Shown one piece after another: positions 16,884 to 25,956 of a stretch of DNA of 64,000 bases. The stretch is from Candidatus Tumulicola sp. (lineage in GTDB: Bacteria > Vulcanimicrobiota > Vulcanimicrobiia > Vulcanimicrobiales > Vulcanimicrobiaceae). The DNA lies in NCBI GenBank assembly GCA_036490475.1, contig DASXDT010000005.1, forward strand, positions 62,001 to 126,000, given 5' to 3'. The stretch's first letter is position 1; every line of letters begins with the position of its first letter. Both the position numbers and the translations under genes were made by a program. The notes below the pieces were generated by a model that had not been told where the DNA came from, searched no databases, and worked only from the letters and a program-made list of their open reading frames with translations.

Positions 16884-16897
16884 TTAGGATTCCCTAA
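16884..16897 (-). promoter_or_regulatory. conserved palindrome upstream of S53 copy 2
   Basis: TTAGG-N4-CCTAA, 46 bases from the ATG at 16837, the same spacing as in copy 1. Flanking sequence is also conserved: AATATTG after it, and GCCTGCGGA and AAGCGCTTTA-like blocks before it. Confidence 0.5.
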
Positions 16898-16980
16898 AAA
16901 GACGCCTGCGGACACAAGCGCTTTATTTACCAAGCGCTAAAACTGAAAGGACTGCGCCGCGACGTGCGGCATGGAATTGC

Positions 16981-18321
16981 ATGGTGCAGACTCGTTTTTT
17001 TTCCGCATCTCTTGCAGCGCTGATTGCATGTTCCGCCTGCTCGCAATCGCCGTCCGCGCCCACTCTACCGCTGCGAGGCGGCGGCGTGCTGCAGTCGGTC
17101 GCCGCCACCGGCGCTGGAAAGATCAAGCACGTCGTGTGGGTCGTGCAAGAGAATCGGACCGTCGACAACCTGTTCCAGGGGTATCCCGGCGCCGATACGG
17201 TGTCGAGCGGGCAAGATTCGCACGGAAATACGATCCAGCTGCAGCCGGTTTCGCTGAAGAAGCGATACGAGATCGATCATTCCGCGTTTGCGATGTTCCA
17301 AGCGTGCAACGGTACCGGCAAACTGCCCGGCACGAAGTGCCGGATGAACGGCTTCAATCTTGAGGAAGAAGGCGGCGGACCGCAAAACGGCCAGTACGCT
17401 TACGTCCCCCAACGAGAGGCGCAGCCGTATTGGGACATGGCGCACGAGTGGGTTCTGGGCAACCGGATGTTCCCGTCGCAGCTTGACGAGAGCTTCGCGG
17501 CGCATCAATACATCATCGCCGGACAGGCGCAATCGAGCGTCGACGTTCCGTTTATGTTGTGGGGCTGCGGCGGCGGAGAATCCGATCAAGTGCAGACGCT
17601 GTTAAGCGACCGCACCTACGGCAACAATCAGCGACCGTGCTTCGATTACCAGACGCTCGGCGACGAGCTCGATGCGGCCGGCCTCAGCTGGCATTTTTAC
17701 ACCAGCTCGTACAAATACCCGACTAGTGGCTTCTGGTCGGGTTATCAGGCCGTGCGCCACATTTTTCGCGGGCCGGATTGGCACAAGGACGTGATCCATC
17801 CGCAAAAACGGTTTCTCGCCGACGTTGCCGCCGGTAAGCTCGCTAGTATGACGTGGATCACGCCGCTGTGTCGCGATTCCGATCATAGCTCGTGTGGCGG
17901 TGGCGGCGGGCCATCGTGGGTGTCGTCGATCGTGAACGCGGTCGGGCAAAGCAAATTCTGGGATTCCACCGCGATCTTCGTGATCTGGGATGATTGGGGC
18001 GGATTGTACGATCACGTGAAACCGCCGCACATGGATTACGACGGTTTAGGCTTTCGCGTGCCGCTGCTCGTCATTTCACCATACGCGAAGAAGAATTACG
18101 TCTCACACACGCAGTACGAAACCGCGAGCATGTTGCGATTTACCGAAGATATCTTCGGTCTGGCGCAACTCTCTGCGTCGGACTCACGCGCGACCTCGCC
18201 AGCCGCCGACTGCTTCGATTTCAACCAGAAGCCGCGCAAGTTCGTGCCGATCGCAGCGCCGCAAAAGGCGCAATATTTCATGAGCGAACCCGACGACGAT
18301 CGGATCCCCGACACCGAATAA
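16981..18321 (+). CDS. AcpA / phospholipase C-type phosphoesterase, lipoprotein
   Basis: 446 residues from the ATG at 16981. The signal ends CSAC with a probable lipidated Cys20. The family signatures of PF04185 phosphoesterases are present: [17 protein letters not shown] (metal-binding E57/N58), [18 protein letters not shown], a middle [10 protein letters not shown] with metal ligands, and [22 protein letters not shown]. These enzymes are acid phosphatases or phosphatidylcholine-type phospholipases C acting outside the cytoplasm. Substrate unknown. It diverges from the S53 pair; acid phosphatase and acid protease side by side suits macromolecule scavenging at low pH (inference). Confidence 0.9.
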   Translation: MVQTRFFSASLAALIACSACSQSPSAPTLPLRGGGVLQSVAATGAGKIKHVVWVVQENRTVDNLFQGYPGADTVSSGQDSHGNTIQLQPVSLKKRYEIDHSAFAMFQACNGTGKLPGTKCRMNGFNLEEEGGGPQNGQYAYVPQREAQPYWDMAHEWVLGNRMFPSQLDESFAAHQYIIAGQAQSSVDVPFMLWGCGGGESDQVQTLLSDRTYGNNQRPCFDYQTLGDELDAAGLSWHFYTSSYKYPTSGFWSGYQAVRHIFRGPDWHKDVIHPQKRFLADVAAGKLASMTWITPLCRDSDHSSCGGGGGPSWVSSIVNAVGQSKFWDSTAIFVIWDDWGGLYDHVKPPHMDYDGLGFRVPLLVISPYAKKNYVSHTQYETASMLRFTEDIFGLAQLSASDSRATSPAADCFDFNQKPRKFVPIAAPQKAQYFMSEPDDDRIPDTE

Positions 18322-18357
18322 GTGTGAACCGGGCCGTTCGGGGAACGGTTTGGTGGT

Positions 18358-19797
18358 ATGAAGATTCTGGTGACCGGAGCAACCGGATACATCGGCGGAC
18401 TGTTGGCGCCCCGCTTACTCGAAGCCGGTCACTCCATTCGTTGCCTATCGCGGAACGCCGAGCGCCTGGCCGGACGATTCCCCGGAGCCGAGATCGTCGA
18501 CGGCGACGTGTTAGACGTGAACAGCCTGCACACGGCGCTCGCGACTATCGACGTCGCGTATTACCTCGTGCATTCCATGAGCGATTCGCGGAGCTTCGGC
18601 GAACGCGATCGGGCCGCGGCCGAAACGTTCGGTCGAGTCGCCCGCGAGTGCGGCGTCCGGCGCATCGTCTATCTCGGAGGTTTGGGCGCCGACGATGCTG
18701 CGCTTTCACGCCATCTCGCGAGCCGCCACGAAGTCGGAGAGATTCTACGGCACAGCGGCGTCGAGACGATCGAGTTTCGCGCGGCGATGATCATCGGCGC
18801 CGGCAGTATCTCGTTCGAGATGCTACGCTATCTGACCGAACGGTTGCCGATGATGATCGCGCCGCGATGGGTCATGTCGCGCTGCCAACCGATCGCCGTA
18901 GCAGACGTCTTGCGCTACTTGCTGCTCGCTCTCGACTTGCCGCGCAGCGACTCGCGTATCTACGAAATCGGCGGCGCCGACGTCCTGACGTACCGCGACA
19001 TGATGTTGCGCTACGCGCGACTGCGCAATCTCAAGCGGAAGATTATTATCGTGCCGTTTTTCACGCCGCGCCTCTCGTCGTATTGGGTACATATCGTTAC
19101 GCCGATCTCCGCGCGCTTGGCACAACCCCTCATCTTAGGATTGAGCAACGAGGTGATCGTTCGCGATGATGCCGCGAAACGCGATTTCCCGCAAATCCAG
19201 CCGATCGGTTTCGATCCGGCGGTCTCGGACGCACTGGATCGCTACCGGACCAGCGGCCCGGAGACGACATGGTTCGACGCGTTCGATATTCGTAAGCTTC
19301 CGGCAACGTTTGCCGGCGCCCGCGAAGGCATGCTAATCGACCGCCGCGAGCGCATCGCCAACGCCACGCCGCGCAAGGTCGCATCGGTCTTTATGCGACT
19401 CGGTGGCGCGCAGGGCTGGCTGTATGGCGACGCGCTGTGGCGCGTGCGCGGCTGGCTCGACCGCTTCGTCGGTGGTGTCGGCTTGCGTCGCGGACGTCGC
19501 AGTGGAACGGATTTACGAGTTGGCGACGCGGTCGATTTCTGGCGCGTCGACGCGATTACGCCCGACCGTCTTCTACGACTGCGCGCGGAAATGAAGCTCC
19601 CCGGGAAAGCGTGGCTGGAGTTCGATGCAGAAGATATCGGCAGCGGCCGCACGCGTCTCACACAAACGGCGTTTTACGAGCCCCGGGGTTTGCCCGGTTT
19701 TCTTTATTGGTATCTCGTGTATCCATTCCACGGACTGATCTTCGGAAATATGGCGTCGCGAATCGCCGCCCTCGCGGAGCAGCAGAATTCAGCGTAA
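18358..19797 (+). CDS. NAD(P)-binding SDR with C-terminal DUF2867-like domain
   Basis: 479 residues. The N-terminal half is an atypical extended SDR: GATGYIGGLL dinucleotide motif, then YYLVHSM, RIVYLGGLG and a GGADVLTYRDMM block, similar to NmrA/complex-I-subunit-like SDRs that often lack dehydrogenase activity. The C-terminal 170 residues (from about ANATPRKVASVFMRLGG through DFWRVD, LRLRAEMKLPGKAWLEF and FYWYLVYPFHGLIF) match the DUF2867 pattern. The combined architecture is widespread and uncharacterised. It ends just past the convergent ThrE gene, overlapping by 9 bases. Confidence 0.85.
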   Translation: MKILVTGATGYIGGLLAPRLLEAGHSIRCLSRNAERLAGRFPGAEIVDGDVLDVNSLHTALATIDVAYYLVHSMSDSRSFGERDRAAAETFGRVARECGVRRIVYLGGLGADDAALSRHLASRHEVGEILRHSGVETIEFRAAMIIGAGSISFEMLRYLTERLPMMIAPRWVMSRCQPIAVADVLRYLLLALDLPRSDSRIYEIGGADVLTYRDMMLRYARLRNLKRKIIIVPFFTPRLSSYWVHIVTPISARLAQPLILGLSNEVIVRDDAAKRDFPQIQPIGFDPAVSDALDRYRTSGPETTWFDAFDIRKLPATFAGAREGMLIDRRERIANATPRKVASVFMRLGGAQGWLYGDALWRVRGWLDRFVGGVGLRRGRRSGTDLRVGDAVDFWRVDAITPDRLLRLRAEMKLPGKAWLEFDAEDIGSGRTRLTQTAFYEPRGLPGFLYWYLVYPFHGLIFGNMASRIAALAEQQNSA

Positions 19798-20991
19798 GCG
19801 GGTTGAGCCCGATTTCGAGCGCAGCGTCGACGTCGGCAGCACCAACTGCGAAAGAAGAAGACCCGCGACGATTTGAATCGCCGCGACCACTGCGTTACCG
19901 GCCAGGATCAACGCGTTGTCGATATTGTGGTTGAACGCGAACAGCACGCTCTCGTAACTCAAGCTGCCGGGAACCAGCACGATCAGCGCCGGCACCAGCA
20001 TGATCGCTTGCGGAACGCGTAGGAAGCGCGCGCCGAGATTTGCGACCACACCGCAGAAGAAGGCGGCTAAAAACGACGAAACCGCGTGCGCCGATGTCGC
20101 CGCCAAGACGTGCGTCATCAAGAGTGCAACGAAGCTCGACGCGAATACCCACACCACGTCGCGCAGACGAGCGTCCAGATTGACCGATATGCCGATTGCC
20201 ATCGCGATCGACGCAACGAACCACCACAGCGCCGGCACCGGATGCGTCGCCGCCGTTCCCATGCTCGCAATCCATGGCACGCACGCCAAACCTAAAAACG
20301 CGCCACAACCCAGCGCCAGCAACACCGATAGCACGCGCCCCAATCGAGCTACGCCGGCCACGAGGAAATCGTTCGCCAACTCGTGTAGCGCTAATGTTAA
20401 CGTGTAACCGGGCAGCAACACGACGATGCCCGCAATCAGCGAGACGAACATGTTGGTCGGCCCGAAAACCTTCGTATACAGGGCTACGATCAACGTCGCG
20501 GCAAACGCAGCAGCGACTGCAAACAATCGCGCTATCAGCGCATTGCGCGACGCAAGGCTGCTCAGGATGCCGGTGCAGATACCGATCGACGTCGCCACGA
20601 CGATCTCGTGGGGACCGCCGCCGAGAATCAACGCGACCGCCACCGCGATCAGTGCGAGCGCGGGGATTTCGAGCCACGCCGGCAGGCCCGGCCAACGCTC
20701 GTCGACCTCGGATAGCAACCGCGTCGCGCCGTCGTAATCGATGGCGCCGGCTCGAAGCGAATCGTAAATGTGCGTGAGCAGCGCGATCTTGCGTAAGCTG
20801 ACGCGCCCCGGCTCGAGGCGCATCATCAACGTTCGCTGCTGCCAGTTGGGTCCGATCGCGATCGTTATGTAGGTTGGTAGTGCGAAGATCTGCGCGTCCA
20901 ACCCGATCGACGCCGCCGTTTCGGTCAGCGTTTGTTCGATTGCGTCGGTGGCGATGCCGGCTCGGTGCAGTTCTCGACCCAGGGTCGACAA
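19789..20991 (-). CDS. ThrE-like threonine/serine exporter
   Basis: 400 residues from a TTG. The N-terminal cytoplasmic segment (LGRELHRAGIATDAIEQTLTETA, then IFALPTYITIAIG) and five helices form the DUF1212/ThrE half; five further helices form the DUF3815/ThrE_2 half, ending with LVPGSLSY. About ten membrane segments in all. Exports threonine or serine, or other small substrates, driven by the proton gradient in characterised homologues. The frame is open upstream to the rpsT stop without ATG or GTG, and upstream residues DPREVFL look family-like, so the real start may be a few codons earlier. Confidence 0.88.
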   Translation of the reverse strand: MSTLGRELHRAGIATDAIEQTLTETAASIGLDAQIFALPTYITIAIGPNWQQRTLMMRLEPGRVSLRKIALLTHIYDSLRAGAIDYDGATRLLSEVDERWPGLPAWLEIPALALIAVAVALILGGGPHEIVVATSIGICTGILSSLASRNALIARLFAVAAAFAATLIVALYTKVFGPTNMFVSLIAGIVVLLPGYTLTLALHELANDFLVAGVARLGRVLSVLLALGCGAFLGLACVPWIASMGTAATHPVPALWWFVASIAMAIGISVNLDARLRDVVWVFASSFVALLMTHVLAATSAHAVSSFLAAFFCGVVANLGARFLRVPQAIMLVPALIVLVPGSLSYESVLFAFNHNIDNALILAGNAVVAAIQIVAGLLLSQLVLPTSTLRSKSGSTRLR

Positions 20992-21011
20992 AAAGACTTC
21001 GCGCGGATCGG

Positions 21012-21028
21012 GAGCGCCAAAGGCGCTC
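21012..21028 (-). terminator. hairpin downstream of rpsT
   Basis: Stem GAGCGCC / GGCGCTC with a three-base loop between the rpsT stop and the ThrE start. No T-run follows, so it may only attenuate or stabilise the rpsT message. Confidence 0.4.
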
Positions 21029-21035
21029 GAAGAGC

Positions 21036-21347
21036 TTACTTCTTGGCGGTCTTGCGGCCGGTCTTCGATTTCGTGCTCTTCGCCTTCACCGGCTTCACCG
21101 GAGCGGCGGCAGCGCGCGTAATCGCCTTCGACAAGCGCGATTTCTTGCGCGCAGCCTTATTCGGGTGAATGATGCCCTTCGAGGCAGCCGAATCGAAGGC
21201 GCCTTCGACGGTCGCCGTCGTCTGCGCGTCCGCCGCGGTCACGGCCTTCTTGAAGAGGGTCTTCAAACGGCTGTTGGCATCACGATTGCGAATCGTGCGC
21301 GTCTCGGACTGGCGCATCCACTTCTCGGCGGCTTTGATATTGGGCAA
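21036..21347 (-). CDS. rpsT: 30S ribosomal protein S20
   Basis: 103 residues, basic, starting MPNIKAAEKWMRQSETRTIRN with the S20 helix NSRLKTLFKKAVTAAD and the HPNKAARKKSRLSKAI block. S20 binds the 5' domain of 16S rRNA early in 30S assembly. The Lys/Thr/Ala tail after residue 82 extends the usual length by about 15 residues. Probably its own transcription unit, with ThrE as possible read-through gene. Confidence 0.95.
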   Translation of the reverse strand: MPNIKAAEKWMRQSETRTIRNRDANSRLKTLFKKAVTAADAQTTATVEGAFDSAASKGIIHPNKAARKKSRLSKAITRAAAAPVKPVKAKSTKSKTGRKTAKK

Positions 21348-21429
21348 AATTTGGCTCTCTTTCGTGCGGTAACGACGGCGTGAAGTATACCAGCCGCGCG
21401 GTTTTGTGTCTAGGGAGCCCTGACGCGCT

Positions 21430-22362
21430 CTAGCGGTCTTCTTTAGCTAAGATGGCGCGGAAGCTCTCGTAGCGGCTCGCCGCGATCGCGCCGGCGTTTA
21501 CTGCCTCTCGAATAGCGCAGCCCGGCTCTTGCAGATGGCGGCAGTCGGTGAACCGGCAGTGCTGCTGCGGCTCGGCCATCTCGCGAAAGCCGAGCGCCAG
21601 CTCCCGTGGCTCCAGCGAACCCAGGCCAAATTCGTTCAGCCCGGGGCTGTCGATCAGAAATCCGCCCGGGGTGCGGTACAGGCGGGCGGCCGTCGTGGTC
21701 TGCCGGCCCATGCCGTAACGCGAAACGTTCCCGACCGTAGCCTCACCGCCCAAGGCGCTGAAGATCGTGCTTTTCCCCACGCCCGAGTTACCGGCCAGTA
21801 GAGCGCGCTTGCCCGCCATCAGCTCGCGCAGCGCGTCCACATTCTGGCCCTGCTTCGGATTGATTACCACGGTCGTGTAACCGAGCCGCCCGTATAACGC
21901 GGCCAATGTCTCGGCTTGGTCCGGGGGCGCGAGGTCCGGTTTTGTGAAGACGGCAGCGGCGTCGAGGTCTTGCAACTCTGCAAAGGCAAGCAGTTGGTCG
22001 AGCGTCGGAAGGCGCGGGGCCGGATTTGCCAGCGCCGTGACGGTGACCAGCAGGTCTAAGTTGGCGGCCATCGTCTTCGAGCGGCCTTCCGACGTCTGGC
22101 GTTGCAGCGTCATGGAGCGTTCTTCCATTCCGTCGACCACCACATCGCCGTCTTCCAGCGTCCGTACGTGGAGCACATCGCCCGGCACCGGCATCGACCG
22201 CTTGCCCGTCATGCGTTTCAGTTGCGCGATGCGTGGGGCGTCTTCGCCCTCGATCGAAACCCACGCCGAATTCTTGCCCGTCGATACGACGAGCGCGTTG
22301 CAGCGTTCGCCTACCCGCAAGATTGCAATGCGTTCGCGCCTAACGAAGCGGGTATCGTGCAA
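21430..22362 (-). CDS. rsgA: ribosome small subunit-dependent GTPase RsgA
   Basis: 310 residues. An OB-fold domain precedes a circularly permuted GTPase: the G4 motif TKPD comes before G1 GNSGVGKST and G3 DSPG, the order that defines the family. A zinc-binding tail follows (C-x5-C-x-H-x5-C, within HCRFTDCRHLQEPGCAI). RsgA matures 30S subunits. The TTG start at 22362 is 6 bases from the start of the divergent gene at 22369, so at least one real start is probably further inside. rpsT next door is also a 30S gene. Confidence 0.93.
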   Translation of the reverse strand: MHDTRFVRRERIAILRVGERCNALVVSTGKNSAWVSIEGEDAPRIAQLKRMTGKRSMPVPGDVLHVRTLEDGDVVVDGMEERSMTLQRQTSEGRSKTMAANLDLLVTVTALANPAPRLPTLDQLLAFAELQDLDAAAVFTKPDLAPPDQAETLAALYGRLGYTTVVINPKQGQNVDALRELMAGKRALLAGNSGVGKSTIFSALGGEATVGNVSRYGMGRQTTTAARLYRTPGGFLIDSPGLNEFGLGSLEPRELALGFREMAEPQQHCRFTDCRHLQEPGCAIREAVNAGAIAASRYESFRAILAKEDR

Positions 22363-22368
22363 TATCGC

Positions 22369-22896
22369 ATGCTGCGAGGCAATTCGCTCGACGTCGACCG
22401 GCGCGCCGCAATCGACGCGGGCATCGCCATGCGCGGCGGCATTGCGAACTGGCGTGTCTCGCCGGACGTCGACCGCGCGTATGCGCTGGTCGAGTTACCC
22501 GACGAAGGAGTTACGGCCGCAATCGCAACCGATGCGTCGTTCACCGAGAGCGCGCCCATCATTGCGTTGGCTGTTTACCCTACCGTTGCCGAAGCCTTGC
22601 CGTCCCTGATCGAGGTGCTGAACGGACCCGGGCGTCCGTCGGGGATCATTGGATGCAGTGCCTCGGGCGCGGCGGCCGTGCTCGAGTGGGACCTCGACCG
22701 AACGCCTGCTACCTTGGTGCTCGATCTGATCGACACCGAACTCGACCGCTTCCACAGCGGCCGCCGTACCGAGCTGCTCACGCCGCTCACCGAAACGTGG
22801 CTGGCCAAAATCGCGGCCGATGGGCTGCAATGTCCCGAGATCGCACCGGACCGAATTCTGGAGACGCTCGTAGCGAAGGCTGGACTCGATGTTTGA
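22369..22896 (+). CDS. unknown protein coupled to cdaA
   Basis: 175 residues from the ATG at 22369; the open frame upstream is antisense to rsgA. It overlaps cdaA by 8 bases (ATGTTTGA), so translation is coupled. The sequence is mostly alternating helix and strand (VDRAYALVELPDEGVTAAIATD; ASGAAAVLEWDLDRTPATLVLDLIDTEL) without signal peptide or membrane segment. I recognise no family. The position ahead of cdaA-cdaR-glmM makes a role in c-di-AMP or cell-wall precursor control possible, but that is only context. Confidence 0.75.
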   Translation: MLRGNSLDVDRRAAIDAGIAMRGGIANWRVSPDVDRAYALVELPDEGVTAAIATDASFTESAPIIALAVYPTVAEALPSLIEVLNGPGRPSGIIGCSASGAAAVLEWDLDRTPATLVLDLIDTELDRFHSGRRTELLTPLTETWLAKIAADGLQCPEIAPDRILETLVAKAGLDV

Positions 22897-23782
22897 GACG
22901 CTGCGATCGTACATCGGCATCACCGATCTGCTCGACATCGCCGTCACCGGCGTGCTGGTGTATTATTTGCTGCTGCTGATTCGCGGTACGCGAGCGGTGC
23001 AAATTCTCATGGGCATCATCGTGCTGTTAGCGATTCTCGGCATCGCTAACGTCTTGCACTTATATCTACTCGTTACGATTCTGCAGCTGGTGGTGGTCGG
23101 CGCCGCCGTCACGATTCCGATCGTCTTTCAACCCGAGTTGCGGCGCGCGCTCGAGCAGATCGGTCGCGGCGGCGTGTTTCGGATAGACGCCGACGATCCG
23201 CTGTCGCGCGTCGTTTCGCGCCCCGAAGATCGCGCGCTCGTCCTTCTCGCTCGTGCCGCGTTTCTGCTGTCGCGTAACAAGATCGGCGCGCTGATCGCGG
23301 TAGAACAGCACAGCGGCCTCAAAGAATTCTGCGAAACCGGAACGCAGCTCGACGCAGAGCTGACGGTCGAACTGCTGCTGACGATCTTCACGCCTCGTTC
23401 GCCGCTACACGACGGTGCGGTGATCGTGCACGACAACCGCATCGTCGCAGCCGGCTGCTTCTTGCCGTTAGCCGAACATTCGTTTACGGCGCGTGTCGGC
23501 ACGCGCCACCGCGCGGCGATCGGGTTGAGCGAGCAAACCGACGCCGTCGTCATCATCGTTTCCGAAGAGAGCGGCGGCGTATCCATCGCCCGCGACGGCA
23601 AATTAACGCGCCCGGTGGAAGAAGAACAGCGCCTGGCCAAAATGTTGATGGCCGTTACGCGGCCCGCACGTCGCGATCGGCGCTCGCCCAACGATCTCGT
23701 TTCGCATTTACGTTCGCGCCTGTCATCGCGCCGCGTGCGCGAGGCCCCACATGCAGATCATCCGCAAGAACTTCACTCTTAA
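22889..23782 (+). CDS. cdaA: membrane diadenylate cyclase CdaA
   Basis: Makes c-di-AMP from two ATP. 297 residues: three N-terminal membrane helices (about 15-33, 37-54, 58-79), then the DAC domain with the catalytic DGA motif at residues 175-177 (LHDGAVIV) and the RHR motif at 206-208 (GTRHRAAIG). The C-terminal Arg-rich tail is longer than usual. Operon order orf-cdaA-cdaR-glmM is the conserved arrangement known from Firmicutes, in which CdaR and GlmM modulate the cyclase. It overlaps cdaR by 32 bases. Confidence 0.96.
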   Translation: MFETLRSYIGITDLLDIAVTGVLVYYLLLLIRGTRAVQILMGIIVLLAILGIANVLHLYLLVTILQLVVVGAAVTIPIVFQPELRRALEQIGRGGVFRIDADDPLSRVVSRPEDRALVLLARAAFLLSRNKIGALIAVEQHSGLKEFCETGTQLDAELTVELLLTIFTPRSPLHDGAVIVHDNRIVAAGCFLPLAEHSFTARVGTRHRAAIGLSEQTDAVVIIVSEESGGVSIARDGKLTRPVEEEQRLAKMLMAVTRPARRDRRSPNDLVSHLRSRLSSRRVREAPHADHPQELHS

Positions 23783-24422
23783 AGTTCTGGCGCTGACGCT
23801 GGCGATCGTCGGCTGGGCGTACGTGCGATTCGCGACCAACCCGGTCGTGGCGACCGCACGTTTCGATCAGCAAATGTCGGTTCCGATCACGAGCGTTAAT
23901 CTCACCGCCGGGTACGTCGCGCACTTCACCGACCGCGCGGCCGTCGTCACGGTCGCATCCCGTCGTGGCGAAGCCGCGATCAAGCCCGAAGAAATTAAAG
24001 CCGTGCTGGATCTCGCCGGAAAAGGCGCCGGCGTCTACAACGTGCCGGTCGCATTGGTAGCGCCGCAGATCGTCGTGCAGAGTTTGAGCCCGGCGTCGGT
24101 GACGTTGACGATCGAAAAAATAGAGTCGCGCGACTTTCCGTTGGCCGTTCATTACGTCGGGGATCTCAAGAACGTCGTGGTTGCCGGGACGCAACTCAAG
24201 CCGTCGATCGTCGCGATACAGGGCACGACCACCGCGCTGGAACAAGTCGCCGCGGTGCACGCCGATATCACCCTGCCCGAACAAGCCCGATCCGTAGACG
24301 AGATGGTCCGGCCGGTTCCGATCAACGCGGCCGGAACCGAAGTGCTCGGTCTCCAGGTTGCCCCCGACCTGGTGCGCGTTCGGCTGCGGCTGACGCCCGG
24401 CACGGGACAAGCGCCTCGATGA
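23751..24422 (+). CDS. cdaR: YbbR-domain CdaA regulator CdaR
   Basis: 223 residues with one N-terminal membrane anchor (FTLKVLALTLAIVGWAYVRF) and an extracytoplasmic part of about two to three YbbR repeats, visible as recurring strand pairs ending in V-x-(L/V)-x-(L/V/I). In characterised systems CdaR binds and modulates CdaA from outside the membrane. The ATG at 23751 overlaps cdaA and the TGA overlaps the glmM ATG (ATGA), so the trio is tightly coupled. Confidence 0.9.
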   Translation: MQIIRKNFTLKVLALTLAIVGWAYVRFATNPVVATARFDQQMSVPITSVNLTAGYVAHFTDRAAVVTVASRRGEAAIKPEEIKAVLDLAGKGAGVYNVPVALVAPQIVVQSLSPASVTLTIEKIESRDFPLAVHYVGDLKNVVVAGTQLKPSIVAIQGTTTALEQVAAVHADITLPEQARSVDEMVRPVPINAAGTEVLGLQVAPDLVRVRLRLTPGTGQAPR

Positions 24423-25765
24423 GCCGCCTGTTCGGCACCGACGGCATCCGGGGCGTCGCCAATGAGGACCTGACGCCGGAGCTGGCCTTTGCCGTCGGTC
24501 GCGCCGCTGCTACCGTGCTGGTGGCCGAGGCCAACGGCCGCCCAATCGTCGTCGGTCGAGATACCCGCTGTTCGGGTACCATGCTCGAAGCCGCGATCGT
24601 GGCCGGCATCACGTCCGCCGGTTGTGATACGGTATCACTCGGCATCGTCCCCACGCCGGCCGTCGCGTGCGTCACTCGCCACGAAGGCGCCGCCGCAGGC
24701 GTCATGATCAGTGCGTCGCACAATCCGGTGCCGGACAACGGGATCAAATTCTTCGGTGCCGATGGGTTCAAACTGAGCGACGCGCTCGAAGACACGATCG
24801 AGGCGGCCATGACGGGCGGCTACGGCGCACGCCCAACCGGAACCGGCGTCGGCGTGGCACGAACGGCTGTCAACTTAGGTCGCTGGTACTACGCGCAGTT
24901 GTACGAAGGCGCGGCCGACCTGAGCGGAATGCGGGTGATCGTCGACGGCGCGTATGGCGCGGCGTATGCGATCGCGCCCTATGCGTTGCGCAAGCTCGGC
25001 GCCGACGTCACCGAACTGCATTGCGACAACGACGGTACGCGCATTAACGTCGACTGCGGTGCGACGCACATGGAATCGCTTGAGGGCGCCGTTCGCGAAC
25101 GAATCGCCGCAGGCGAGCAAAACGTGGTGGGCGTCGCGTTCGATGGCGACGCCGATCGTGCGTTGTTCGTCGACGAAGAAGGCTGTCGCTTAAGCGGCGA
25201 TCACGTGATGTACGCGCTCGCGACGGCATTGCACGATGCGGGAACGCTACCCGGCGACACGATCGTCGGAACGGTCATGAGCAACATCGGCTTCGAGCGT
25301 GCGTTGCAAGCGCGCGGCATCGCGCTCGAACGCACCGCCGTTGGCGACCGCTACGTGTTGGAGCGCATGCGCGAAGGCGGCTTCGTCTTAGGCGGCGAGC
25401 AGTCCGGACACATCATCGATTTGCTCACGAACACCACCGGCGACGGCCCGATGACGGCCGTCACGTTACTCGGCGTTGCGGCACGCGCGGGCGTCCGTTT
25501 GCACGATCTCGCGCGCGAAGTCGTGATCGCGCCACAGTTATTGGTGAACGTGAAGACGCGCTCCAAAGATGTGCTGCAGCGCGAACCCGTCCGCCGTGCG
25601 ATCGCAGAGGCCGAAGCGCGTTTGGGAAAAGACGGGCGCCTCTTGGTGCGTCCGTCCGGAACCGAGCCGCTGGTTCGAGTGATGGCCGAGGGTAGCGAGC
25701 GATCGCTGGTCGATGACGTCGTCGCGAGGGTCGTCGATGTGATTGAAAGGGAGATTAGAGACTAG
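24419..25765 (+). CDS. glmM: phosphoglucosamine mutase
   Basis: Interconverts glucosamine-6-phosphate and glucosamine-1-phosphate for UDP-GlcNAc synthesis. 448 residues, full length. Catalytic phosphoserine S100 in MISASHNP, the magnesium loop DGDADR, sugar-binding GGEQSGHI, and phosphate-binding RPSGTEPLVRVM are all present. It starts at the ATG overlapping cdaR. It uses the product of GlmS, encoded at 47951-49804 in another operon. In Firmicutes GlmM also inhibits CdaA directly; the shared operon makes that plausible here. Confidence 0.97.
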   Translation: MSRLFGTDGIRGVANEDLTPELAFAVGRAAATVLVAEANGRPIVVGRDTRCSGTMLEAAIVAGITSAGCDTVSLGIVPTPAVACVTRHEGAAAGVMISASHNPVPDNGIKFFGADGFKLSDALEDTIEAAMTGGYGARPTGTGVGVARTAVNLGRWYYAQLYEGAADLSGMRVIVDGAYGAAYAIAPYALRKLGADVTELHCDNDGTRINVDCGATHMESLEGAVRERIAAGEQNVVGVAFDGDADRALFVDEEGCRLSGDHVMYALATALHDAGTLPGDTIVGTVMSNIGFERALQARGIALERTAVGDRYVLERMREGGFVLGGEQSGHIIDLLTNTTGDGPMTAVTLLGVAARAGVRLHDLAREVVIAPQLLVNVKTRSKDVLQREPVRRAIAEAEARLGKDGRLLVRPSGTEPLVRVMAEGSERSLVDDVVARVVDVIEREIRD

Positions 25766-25835
25766 ACAGAAAGCCAACCAGCGTCATCGTCCGGCAAGTA
25801 ACAGCGCCGGTTCGAATGACGTTACGCCTGCACAA

Positions 25836-25956
25836 GATCACTGAATCGGGTCCCAGCGAGGATCCGAGCGGGGGACTCTCTGGTAGGGGTGAATGAGCCG
25901 GTCGGCTCTAGGGCGACTCTTTCCGTCCGAACCCGTCAACTAACCTCGCAAGTGTC
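25836..25956 (+). ncRNA. ydaO/yuaA-type c-di-AMP riboswitch
   Basis: The conserved blocks of the ydaO class occur in order: GATCCGAGCGGGGGACTC, then GGTAGGGGTGAAT, then CTAGGGCGACTC, then TCCGAACCCGTCAACTAACC, followed by CTCGCAAGTG. The ends can pair (CACT 25839-25842 with AGTG 25951-25954). It begins 71 bases after the glmM stop and ends just before the ribosome binding site of an NlpC/P60 hydrolase gene, a classic target of this riboswitch. The ligand c-di-AMP is made by CdaA two genes upstream. ydaO elements are usually OFF switches. No terminator hairpin is obvious, so control may act on translation. Confidence 0.9.
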
